Source: Oleimicrobium sp037445575 (GTDB lineage: Bacteria > Zhuqueibacterota > Zhuqueibacteria > JANLFK01 > Oleimicrobiaceae). From it: 24,729 nt of DNA. This document shows, one piece after another, positions 1 through 7,752 of this stretch. A program made the position numbers and the translations under genes. The stretch is taken from positions 1-24,729 of the forward strand of contig JBBIKH010000026.1 of the NCBI GenBank assembly GCA_037445575.1. Reading direction: 5' to 3'. Below the pieces are notes generated by a model. The model was not told the origin of the DNA and did no database searches. It was given only the letters and a program-made list of their open reading frames with translations. Within the stretch, counting starts at the first letter, position 1. The number at the start of each line of letters is the position of its first letter.

Positions 1-2
1 AC

Positions 3-3000
3 TGGCTGCTTGGGGAACAAGCCGACGCCTACCGCAATGCGGTCCGTGCCCAAGAACTCCTGGAGAGCGGCAAGCTCAAGGAAGTCAAAGGAAGCGCATC
101 GCGCATCAAGCTGGGGCTGTTGGGATGGTACGTTCCGATCCCGTTCATCGACCTCAGCAAGCTGGGCGCCATAGGAGGGAGCGCGGCCTTCGGGTTCACC
201 ACGGTCGAGGAAAAGGCCTTGATCTACACCATTCTCAGCAACGTCTTGGTGGAAAGCCATCGCTACGACGAGGCCATCAAGCAGAACCAAAAGAAGCTGG
301 CGCTCTACCGTCAGCGCAAGGACAGACGCGCTGAGGCGGCGGTGCTCAACAACCTGGGCTATCTCCATTTCGTCAAGGGCGACATGCTTGCGGCCTGGCA
401 CCACTTCGACCGCAGCTACGAGCTGTGCGTCAAGAGCAAGGTCGTGGCCGGCATTGCCGTGAACGCCATCAACCTCGCGCAGCTGGCGCTCGTCATGTCC
501 GATCCGGCGCTGCTTGACCCGGCAGCCAGACGGTTAAGTGACGCCCTGAGCTACCTTGAGGGCCAGTCGCGGGTGTTGGTGCAGCGCCGAGTACAGCTCT
601 TGAACCTCCTTGGCTCTTTGAGCCTGGAAGAGGTAGCGCCAGCACAGGTGCCTGACGACCTCCACCAGGCTGTGCGCCGAAGTCTGAACCTGTTGGAGCG
701 GGCAAGCTATGCGCAAACCTACTTTGAAGAGGCGCTACGTCTCAGTACGGAGCGCCGCTTGGCCAGAGAGGAGACAGTCTGCAGGATGAATCTGGCGCGC
801 TCATGGAGCGTGCTTGGCGAGTGGGAGCGCGCCACAACCCACTTGCTGCAGGCCCGCCGCATCTGCCAGCTGAAGGGCTACAGCGACCTGCTCTGGCAGG
901 TGAACCAAAGCTTGGGGGAGCTCGCCAGCCGCTTCGATGAACGCAGGCGTGCCAGCCTGCGGCTGAACCCGGCAAAGAGCTATTTCGAGCAGGCATTGAG
1001 TGGGTTGCGCTCGGTCAGCGAATCTGGTATCACGCGCGTGGTGCTGCCCATGGAGCGAGCGCGTCACCGCCGACTCTACGAACACTATGCCTTCCACTTG
1101 GCTGCGCTGGGGGACACGCTCGCCGCACTGCAAGCAGCAGAGGAACTCCGTGCCCAGCTTTTTCTAGACGCCGTCTCCGGCGAGGTCATCCGCCTAAGCA
1201 GCCCCTCGCGCACCAACCTGCTCAATTGGGTGCGAACCTTCCGCGAGGAGCTCACTACTCACGAGCTAAGGTTGCGACAACTCAGCGCGGTACTCCAACG
1301 CAATGCCCCTGAACTGATCCAGCTGCGCGCTGCCCACGACAGCCTGCGCCAGGAATACGAGGAGGCCATGGCCAAACTGCGGCGGGAAGCTAAGGAGCTG
1401 GAGGCGCTGGTCACCGTCCAGGCGCCCTCGTTGGCGACCGTGCAGCAGGCGCTGAAAGAGGGGGAGGTGGCACTCGTTTACCTGCTCGGCGAGGACACGA
1501 CGCTCCTCTGGACCATCACCTCCAGCACCGTGCACATGGCCCATCTCCCTCTTGGCATCAACCGCGTAGAGCGCACGACCAAGGCGTTCTTGGCGGCTCC
1601 GCGGGCGGACAGCACTCTCCAGCACATTGAGGAGCTTCTCGGGCCGGCTAGCCCTTGGCTGCGAACGGCACGGCGCGCCATCGTGATCCCGGATGGCCCC
1701 ATGTTTCGACTCCCCGTGCAGGCAGCCTTAAGCGCCTGGCTGGGGCGACAGGCACCGGCAGTCACGGTGTGCTCCAGTCTCAGCAGCTACCTTCTCGCCT
1801 TAAGCCGAGGCACCGTGGGCAGTCCAACTGTCCTACTCAGCGACCAGACCCTCGAACAAGCACTGGAGGGAATGCGGTACGAGGTGGCTCTTATGCCCGC
1901 CCGCACCAGCGAAGAAGCTCAGGCCCGAGAGCTCACGCAGGCCCTTCTGGGGAGCAACATAGTGCACTGGCAGGCGAGGTGGCAGGGCCAGGAGACCGCG
2001 CCACTTCACTCCACCTTCAGTCTCGGAGGCGACCCAAGGCCCTTCACGCTGCGCCTGGTGGATCTCTTCGAGCTCGCGTCGAACGCGACCGTGTGCGTCC
2101 TGGATGTACCGGACAGCACCACCGCTGGCAGCAGCGAAGAGCTGCTTGACCGCCTCTTCGCCCTGGGCGGCACTGCGGCGGTGCTATTGGTCAGGGGTGA
2201 TGCCCCGAGCCAGCAACGCCTGGACTTCTACACGGCCTTCTACCGCCACGTGCTGGAGATGCCCCCTGCCGAGGCGTTTCGCGCTGCAGTCGAGGCAGTT
2301 CTGGCGAGCGACACGAGCATTGCTTCCATTCAGCTTCTCGGGTACGGAGGCATGAGCAGGGTGGAGGCCACCGCCTACGCGGAGCGCGCCCTGGCCGGGA
2401 AGGTGCGTGCCGGCCTGCAAGCGGAAGGAGACAAGGACTGGAGCGAAGCAGTTCGCTACTATGAGGAGGCGTTGGCCATGGCGCTTGCGCGCCAGGACAG
2501 TGCCAGTGTCAGCAGGTTGCGGCTGCTCATCGTGCGCGCCTCTGCAAATGGCGGCCTGTTGCGCAAGACCATCCAGTATCAGCGCCAGCTGGCCGCCGAG
2601 GCAGATGCCCTCGGCGATCCTGAGCTCCAGATCCGTCGCTACCGCAATCTGGCTTCCCTTCATGCCCAAGTCCAGGAATATGAGGCTGCTATTGCCACGC
2701 TGCGCCACGTGATAGAAGTGGCCGCGCAGCACCAGCCAGAGACCTTGCCCGAGCTCCATCGTGAGTTGGGCATTGTCTACGAGTCCGCCGGTCAGTACCA
2801 AGCAGCAGTTGATCAGTTCGAGCTCTCGCGGCAGCTCTATGCCCAGGCCAATGAGAACGAGGGGGCGGCTCGCAATCTGAGCGACATGGGCCGCGTGGCC
2901 CTCCGCTACCTGGAGGACTATCCCAGGGCCCTACGTGCGTTATCTGCCGCCTTGGCCCTGCTAGACGGTGGGCAGCCCTCTGCGGCGCGCGTGGAGGTGC

Positions 3001-5267
3001 TGCAGAACCTCGGCCTGGCATACGAAATGATGGCCGACTACCCGGCGGCCATCCAGGTACAGCAGCGGGCCGGCCAAGAGGCGGAGAAGTTGGGACTCCA
3101 GGACAAGGTCGCCCTGTCGCATCACTATCTAGCCAATCTCTTCTGGAAGACGGGCGACTACCAACAAGCACTGCAGAGCAACCGCCTCGCCCTGCAGGCC
3201 TTTGAGGAACAGGGTGACGTTGCCATGCAGGCGCTGGCTCTGGCTACCCGCGGGCTAGTGCACCTCAGCATTGGCGACGCCCAACAATCCCTTCGCGACC
3301 AGGAGAGGGCCCTGGATCTGGTGCTGCGCACCGGGGATCTTTTCGATCAGGCCACCATTCGCAAGAACATCGGCCTGGTGCACGTCAGTTCCTGCGACTA
3401 TGCACGGGCCCTGGCGGAGTTCACCGCCGCCGCCCACCTGGACAGCCTCATCGGCTCCCAGCGTGGTCTGTCCTATGACCTGCGCAATATGGGAGCCTTG
3501 TTGCTGCAGAAAGGCCAGTTGCAGCAGGCTGAGGCTGCATTTCAGCATGCCCTGCGCCTGAGCCAGCAGGTCGGCGATCGCCGCAACCAGGCCCAATGCC
3601 TGTACTACCTCGGCGTGGTACGTAAAGCGCAGGGCCAGCGGGAGGAGGCAGCTCAGTATCTGGGGGAGGCGGCATCGTTGGCGCGAGCGCTCTTTGCGCC
3701 AGATGTGGAATGGCGGGCGGTACACCAGCTGGGCCTCTTGCAACGGGAGGCACGTCGGTTCGAAGAGAGCCTTGTCAGCCTGATGCAGGCCGTTCAAGTC
3801 GTCGAGCAGATGCGGGCGCGCATTAGGGTGGCCGAGCACCAGGCCGGGTTCATCAACGACAAACAGGAAGTCTATGCCGATCTCATCGACCTGCTGGTGG
3901 AAATGGGGCGCGACGAGGAGGCCTTTGCTGCTGCGGAGCGAGCACGGGCGCGTGGTTTCCTGGACATGCTCGGAAACCGCCAGCTGGCCCTTGGGGAGCG
4001 CACAGGCAAGGAGCTCTACGCCAGCCTGAACAAGTTGGAGACCCAGCTACGCAATACTCAGGAGGAAATCAGCCGTCTCCGAAGCATCGACCCCGAGGCC
4101 ATGACCGCGGCACAAAAGGAGAGATTGGAGCAACTGAGCAGTGAGCTTGCCGAGCTTCGGACCACCTATGAACGTGATCTGGTCAGACTCAAAGAGGCCG
4201 ATCCCCGCCTTGCCGACATGGTGACCGTTGCCCCCTGGCCTGTTGCTCGCCTGCAGGCTCTCCTGCCACCGGCTGTGGCGGTGGTGGAGTACTTTGTGGC
4301 CAAGGATAGACTTTTCATTTGGCTTGTCACCACCACCAACGTCCGCAGCTGGGTAGTTCGCGTCGGCCAGGAGGAGTTGTACAAGGAAGTTGGCGAGCTG
4401 CGTGCGGCCATCAACCAGCTGTCAGTCGTCAACCAGCGCGCTGCACGCTTGTGGCAGATCCTCTTGGGCCCGCTCAGCGCATCTTTGCAGGGCATCACCA
4501 CCCTGGTCATCATTCCGCACGGGCCGCTCCACTACCTCCCTTTTGCTTGCTTGGTCGGACAGGAAAGGCGCTACCTTGTGGAGGATTTCGCCCTGGCGAC
4601 GGCCCCGAGTGGCACCGTTCTGGGGATGTGCATGGAGGCCGGCCAGCGGTTTGCGGACTTGCCGCGGCAGCGACTGCGTGTCCTTGCCCTGGGTAACCCC
4701 ACGCTCCCAGGGCAAGCGCGACCTCTGCCCATGGCGGCAAAAGAGGTGGAAAGCGTCTCTCGCAGCTTCCTGGAGGTGGACAGGTTCCTGGGCACTGCGG
4801 CGACCGAAACCGTGGTCAAGAGGACCGAGAACCCATATGACCTCTACCTCTTTTCCTGCCACGGCGAATACGATCCGGCCAACCCCTTGTTTTCGGCTCT
4901 CCTGCTGACTCCGGACAAGGAGAACGATGGGCGGCTTGAGGCGCGCGAAATCTTCGGCCTGCAGATGAACAGCTTTTTGGTCGCCATGAGCGCCTGCGAA
5001 ACGGCCCTCAGCACCATCGCCGGTGGTGATGAAATCATCGGGCTCACGCGGAGTTTCGTCTTCGCCGGCGCCTCCTCATTGTGTGCCAGCCTTTGGAAGG
5101 TCGACGATTTGGCAACGGCGGTGATGGTCAAACGCTTCATGAGGTACTTGGCAGAGGGCGAATCCAGGGCGAAGGCTCTGCAACGAGCACAACTATTGGT
5201 CATGAGAGAGGTGAACGCCCATCCGGCATATTGGGCGGCATTTCAACTGATAGGCGATTTTCGCTGA
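3..5267 (+). CDS. Giant tandem TPR / CHAT-domain protein (5' end outside window)
   Basis: The frame is open to the left edge of the window, so the true start lies upstream; the TTG at 120 has no claim to be the start. Residues are counted from the codon at base 3 (1,754 visible). Order: TPR-like helices about 1-370; coiled coil about 402-475; a degenerate CHAT-like domain about 474-784; TPR repeats about 800-1280; coiled coil about 1337-1403; a complete CHAT domain about 1407-1754. CHAT domains are caspase-like cysteine peptidases. The second has the expected His in CHGEYD (H1620), the following PLFSALLL strand and the Cys in SACET (C1665). The first has R659 and D704 at the matching places. 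Each CHAT is preceded by the same helix (ALQAAEELRAQLFLD near 374; AFAAAERARARGFLD near 1307), so the protein looks like an internal duplication. TPR-CHAT proteins generally act as protease effectors or signalling scaffolds; the target is unknown. dgt follows after 20 bases. Confidence 0.9.
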   Translation, partial: WLLGEQADAYRNAVRAQELLESGKLKEVKGSASRIKLGLLGWYVPIPFIDLSKLGAIGGSAAFGFTTVEEKALIYTILSNVLVESHRYDEAIKQNQKKLALYRQRKDRRAEAAVLNNLGYLHFVKGDMLAAWHHFDRSYELCVKSKVVAGIAVNAINLAQLALVMSDPALLDPAARRLSDALSYLEGQSRVLVQRRVQLLNLLGSLSLEEVAPAQVPDDLHQAVRRSLNLLERASYAQTYFEEALRLSTERRLAREETVCRMNLARSWSVLGEWERATTHLLQARRICQLKGYSDLLWQVNQSLGELASRFDERRRASLRLNPAKSYFEQALSGLRSVSESGITRVVLPMERARHRRLYEHYAFHLAALGDTLAALQAAEELRAQLFLDAVSGEVIRLSSPSRTNLLNWVRTFREELTTHELRLRQLSAVLQRNAPELIQLRAAHDSLRQEYEEAMAKLRREAKELEALVTVQAPSLATVQQALKEGEVALVYLLGEDTTLLWTITSSTVHMAHLPLGINRVERTTKAFLAAPRADSTLQHIEELLGPASPWLRTARRAIVIPDGPMFRLPVQAALSAWLGRQAPAVTVCSSLSSYLLALSRGTVGSPTVLLSDQTLEQALEGMRYEVALMPARTSEEAQARELTQALLGSNIVHWQARWQGQETAPLHSTFSLGGDPRPFTLRLVDLFELASNATVCVLDVPDSTTAGSSEELLDRLFALGGTAAVLLVRGDAPSQQRLDFYTAFYRHVLEMPPAEAFRAAVEAVLASDTSIASIQLLGYGGMSRVEATAYAERALAGKVRAGLQAEGDKDWSEAVRYYEEALAMALARQDSASVSRLRLLIVRASANGGLLRKTIQYQRQLAAEADALGDPELQIRRYRNLASLHAQVQEYEAAIATLRHVIEVAAQHQPETLPELHRELGIVYESAGQYQAAVDQFELSRQLYAQANENEGAARNLSDMGRVALRYLEDYPRALRALSAALALLDGGQPSAARVEVLQNLGLAYEMMADYPAAIQVQQRAGQEAEKLGLQDKVALSHHYLANLFWKTGDYQQALQSNRLALQAFEEQGDVAMQALALATRGLVHLSIGDAQQSLRDQERALDLVLRTGDLFDQATIRKNIGLVHVSSCDYARALAEFTAAAHLDSLIGSQRGLSYDLRNMGALLLQKGQLQQAEAAFQHALRLSQQVGDRRNQAQCLYYLGVVRKAQGQREEAAQYLGEAASLARALFAPDVEWRAVHQLGLLQREARRFEESLVSLMQAVQVVEQMRARIRVAEHQAGFINDKQEVYADLIDLLVEMGRDEEAFAAAERARARGFLDMLGNRQLALGERTGKELYASLNKLETQLRNTQEEISRLRSIDPEAMTAAQKERLEQLSSELAELRTTYERDLVRLKEADPRLADMVTVAPWPVARLQALLPPAVAVVEYFVAKDRLFIWLVTTTNVRSWVVRVGQEELYKEVGELRAAINQLSVVNQRAARLWQILLGPLSASLQGITTLVIIPHGPLHYLPFACLVGQERRYLVEDFALATAPSGTVLGMCMEAGQRFADLPRQRLRVLALGNPTLPGQARPLPMAAKEVESVSRSFLEVDRFLGTAATETVVKRTENPYDLYLFSCHGEYDPANPLFSALLLTPDKENDGRLEAREIFGLQMNSFLVAMSACETALSTIAGGDEIIGLTRSFVFAGASSLCASLWKVDDLATAVMVKRFMRYLAEGESRAKALQRAQLLVMREVNAHPAYWAAFQLIGDFR

Positions 5268-5287
5268 CACCGAAGGAACTGTTGAAC

Positions 5288-6583
5288 ATGGCGCATACCA
5301 CAGCCCAGAAGGGCACACTGCGCACACGAGCTCAGCTGGAGGCGATCGAAGAGCAGGTCCTCGCCCCTTACGCAGCTCGCTCTGCCACTGCGGAGCTCAC
5401 CAGGAAGCACCGCGAGGACCCGCACCCGTACCGCACCGCTTTCCAGCGCGATCGCGATCGGCTGGTCCACTCCCGCGCCTTTCGTCGCCTTAAGCACAAG
5501 CGGCAAGTGTTCCTCACCGACGGAGGCGACCACTACCGCACCCGCCTTACCCACACTTTGGAGGTTTCGCAGTTGTCGCGCACGGTGGCCAAAGCATTGG
5601 GGTTGAACGAGGAACTGGTGGAGGCCATCGCCTTGGGCCACGACTTGGGCCACACCCCCTTCGGCCACATCGGCGAGGTGGTGCTCGGCAAGATTATGGC
5701 TGGCGCCGACACCCTCGACGGCCTCCTGCCTGCACAGGCCCTGGGTGGCTTCAAGCACAATTACCAGAGCGTGCGGGTTGTGGACCTCATCGAGCGGAAG
5801 TACGCCCACCCTGGGCTGAATCTGACCGCGCCCGTGCGGGAAGGCATCCTCAAGCACACCCGCCTGCAAGAAGCAATACGCTACCCCGATTTCAACGCTG
5901 AAGGGCTCTATCTCGAACAGGAGACGGCAACTACCCTGGAAGGGCAGGTGGTCGCCATCTGCGATGAGATTGCCCAGCACACCCATGACTTGGAAGACGG
6001 CATCCGCGCTGGGTTCGTCGCCCTTGAGGAGGTGCGAAAGGTGAGCATTGTGCGGCTCCTGGAGAAAGAACAAGAGCTGCACCTCGTGTGGCAACGGGAC
6101 CGCTTCCTTTACCGCAACCTCCTCATCAAAGCCCTTATCAACCTCCTCATCTCGGACTTGCTGGAGACAACTGCTAGGCAGCTGGAGGAAATGGACAAGA
6201 GAGGGTCCTATCCCAAGCGGTTTACCGACCTGGTGGTGCGCTTTAGCGAAGAACTGGAGCCGCTCCACCACGAGCTCGATGAATTCATCGACAGGGAGAT
6301 CATCTACCACGCTTCCATCTACCGCGCCGATGATGTGGCCGTACGCACCATCAGCGAATTATTCAAGTTCTATCTGCGCTTCCCGTCACAGCTCCCGGAC
6401 TATGTGCTGGGCCGCCTCGAATCGCCTGACAGCCGCCCGCAGCTGGTGCGCGCCATATGTGATCACATCGCCGGCATGAGTGACAACTACGCCCAAACTG
6501 AGTGGACCAGGGCGGAACAAATCATTCGCAGTATGGCCGACGGTCAGTCACCACCAGCAGGGCACTCTGAGGAACCCCTATGA
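5288..6583 (+). CDS. dgt: dGTPase-like HD-domain triphosphohydrolase
   Basis: A 431-residue deoxyguanosinetriphosphate triphosphohydrolase-like protein. The family cleaves dNTPs to a deoxynucleoside plus tripolyphosphate. Family features are the basic SRAFRRLKHKRQVF stretch (about 62-75), H89 in RTRLTHTLEV, the HD pair H118-D119 in GHDLGHTPFGH, and a later ICDEIAQHTHD segment carrying the last metal ligand. The ATG at 5288 is preferred because GAAGGAA lies about 10 bases upstream and the family-like sequence begins soon after; the frame stays open to 5081 but that part overlaps the CHAT gene. Its stop overlaps the next gene's start (ATGA), so it is translationally coupled to the ABC ATPase. 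Such proteins normally balance dNTP pools; some relatives deplete dNTPs during phage infection. Substrate range cannot be read from the sequence. Confidence 0.93.
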   Translation: MAHTTAQKGTLRTRAQLEAIEEQVLAPYAARSATAELTRKHREDPHPYRTAFQRDRDRLVHSRAFRRLKHKRQVFLTDGGDHYRTRLTHTLEVSQLSRTVAKALGLNEELVEAIALGHDLGHTPFGHIGEVVLGKIMAGADTLDGLLPAQALGGFKHNYQSVRVVDLIERKYAHPGLNLTAPVREGILKHTRLQEAIRYPDFNAEGLYLEQETATTLEGQVVAICDEIAQHTHDLEDGIRAGFVALEEVRKVSIVRLLEKEQELHLVWQRDRFLYRNLLIKALINLLISDLLETTARQLEEMDKRGSYPKRFTDLVVRFSEELEPLHHELDEFIDREIIYHASIYRADDVAVRTISELFKFYLRFPSQLPDYVLGRLESPDSRPQLVRAICDHIAGMSDNYAQTEWTRAEQIIRSMADGQSPPAGHSEEPL

Positions 6584-7422
6584 GGCTCACCATTGAGAAT
6601 CTGTCTTACCAGTACCATCAGACGGCCCCCACCGCTCGGCTTGTTCTGGATCACGTCAGTTTCGAGATTGTTGACGGCGAGTTTGTGGCCATTATTGGAC
6701 CCGCTGGTTCGGGCAAGACAACCCTGATCCAACACTTCACCGGCTTACTCCGGCCCACCGCGGGGCGCGTACTCATTGATGGCAAAGAGCTGCCGGCGCA
6801 CGGACCTGAACTCACTTCCCTGCGCCGCCGGATCGGCCTGGTCTTCCAATTCCCCGAACTGCAACTTTTCGAAGAAACGGTCTTTGCCGATGTAGCCTTC
6901 GGGCCCAGGACACTCGGCACAGCTGACCAAGAGCTCAGGGAACGTGTCCATTGGGCCCTTCGTGCCGTCGGTCTTGACCCTGCAGCCGTGGCCAACCGCT
7001 CCCCGCACCGCCTGAGCGAGGGGGAGAAGAGGCGGGTGGCCATAGCCGGGGTGATAGCCATGAACCCGGAGATGCTCGTGTTGGACGAACCCACAGCCGG
7101 GCTCGATCCGGCTGGCGTGCGCCGCATCGCCGAAATCCTGCGCGCCCTGCATCAAGCGGGGAAGACTATCGTCTTGGTATCCCACAACATCGATCTGGTC
7201 TACGGCCTGGCCCAAAGGGTCATCGTGTTGGCAGCAGGAAAACTGCGCTTTGATGGTACAAAGGAAGAACTTTTGAAAGAGGAGACTCTGCTGTCGAGGC
7301 ACGGTCTGGCACTGCCGCGTCTAGTTCGGGTGCTCCGGCAAAGTCCTCCGCCGCCGCGTCTGCGCGGTCAGTCGCTTTTCTCGTTAGAGGAAGTGGAAAG
7401 GGTGCTCCAGCGTGCCACGTGA
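6580..7422 (+). CDS. ecfA: ECF-type ABC transporter ATP-binding protein (EcfA/CbiO-like)
   Basis: A 280-residue ABC ATPase close to the energising subunits of energy-coupling-factor importers for vitamins, cobalt or nickel. Walker A is GPAGSGKTT (40-48), the Q-loop FQFPELQLFEE (89-99), the signature LSEGEKRR (145-152; LSEGE in place of LSGGQ is common in this group), and Walker B MLVLDEPTAGLD (165-176) with catalytic E170. FQFPE-QLFE with a following FGP is typical of EcfA. It begins inside the dgt stop codon (ATGA overlap). No EcfT or S component occurs in the window, so the ATPase is either a shared module serving membrane parts encoded elsewhere or a displaced subunit. The symbol is given at family level only. 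Confidence 0.85.
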   Translation: MRLTIENLSYQYHQTAPTARLVLDHVSFEIVDGEFVAIIGPAGSGKTTLIQHFTGLLRPTAGRVLIDGKELPAHGPELTSLRRRIGLVFQFPELQLFEETVFADVAFGPRTLGTADQELRERVHWALRAVGLDPAAVANRSPHRLSEGEKRRVAIAGVIAMNPEMLVLDEPTAGLDPAGVRRIAEILRALHQAGKTIVLVSHNIDLVYGLAQRVIVLAAGKLRFDGTKEELLKEETLLSRHGLALPRLVRVLRQSPPPPRLRGQSLFSLEEVERVLQRAT

Positions 7423-7478
7423 CCGGATACACGCCAGGCGAACGTTGCGCTGTTCAGAAAGCCAACAGTCTGTCGAGC

Positions 7479-7498
7479 CAATTACGGATTCGAAATTG
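7479..7498. promoter_or_regulatory. 20-bp near-palindrome, possible activator binding site
   Basis: CAATT and AATTG arms flank ACGGATTCGA; 16 of 20 positions agree with the reverse complement. It lies about 185 bases upstream of the sigma-54-like -24 element, the usual distance for an enhancer bound by a sigma-54 activator, and the next gene encodes such an activator. The role is inferred from symmetry and position only. Confidence 0.4.
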
Positions 7499-7664
7499 TG
7501 ATGGGGCGCACAAAAGCAAATGTGAAGAAAATGACAAAGGCCGGAGGGGCGGTGTTCGCAGCGCGGCTTTTTGGGCCCCCCGCCAACTGCTTGTATTCGC
7601 AAGTAGTTGCCAACGCATTGCCGACTGCCTTTCCACCACGTGGCCAGGCGTCCGGTCCCGCTAG

Positions 7665-7680
7665 TGGTCGAGTTTTTGCA
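7665..7680 (+). promoter_or_regulatory. Sigma-54-like (-24/-12) promoter
   Basis: TGG at 7665-7667 and TTGCA at 7676-7680 give the invariant GG and GC dinucleotides at the required 10-base separation; the -12 half is perfect, while the CAC of the -24 half is TCG. Predicted transcription start is near 7691, about 60 bases before the activator start codon. The match is partial, so confidence is moderate. Confidence 0.45.
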
Positions 7681-7752
7681 CACCCGCGCATGGCTTTGCG
7701 TGTCTATGGGCTTTGGCCGCGGCAAGCTGAACCACAGCGAGGTGTGCGAGGT

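Larger units (their letters stand above)
7423..7752. other. 330-bp control region between ecfA and the sigma-54 activator gene
   Basis: No convincing gene in this stretch. The frame of the downstream activator stays open back to 7498, but those residues do not look like any EBP N-terminus and are followed by a much better start at 7753. The region holds a 20-bp near-palindrome (7479-7498) and a sigma-54-like promoter (7665-7680), listed separately. A GC-rich patch around 7543-7585 could fold but shows no clean stem followed by a T-run, so no terminator is called for ecfA. Confidence 0.6.

Noticed and set aside
5243..6310. 355-codon minus-strand frame opposite dgt
   Set aside because: Antisense shadow of a well-conserved HD enzyme; no ribosome site or domain supports it.
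7498..7752. N-terminal extension of the sigma-54 activator to 7498
   Set aside because: The extra 85 residues are Pro/Arg/Ala-rich without family likeness, a good ribosome site precedes 7753, and the extension would run through the likely promoter.
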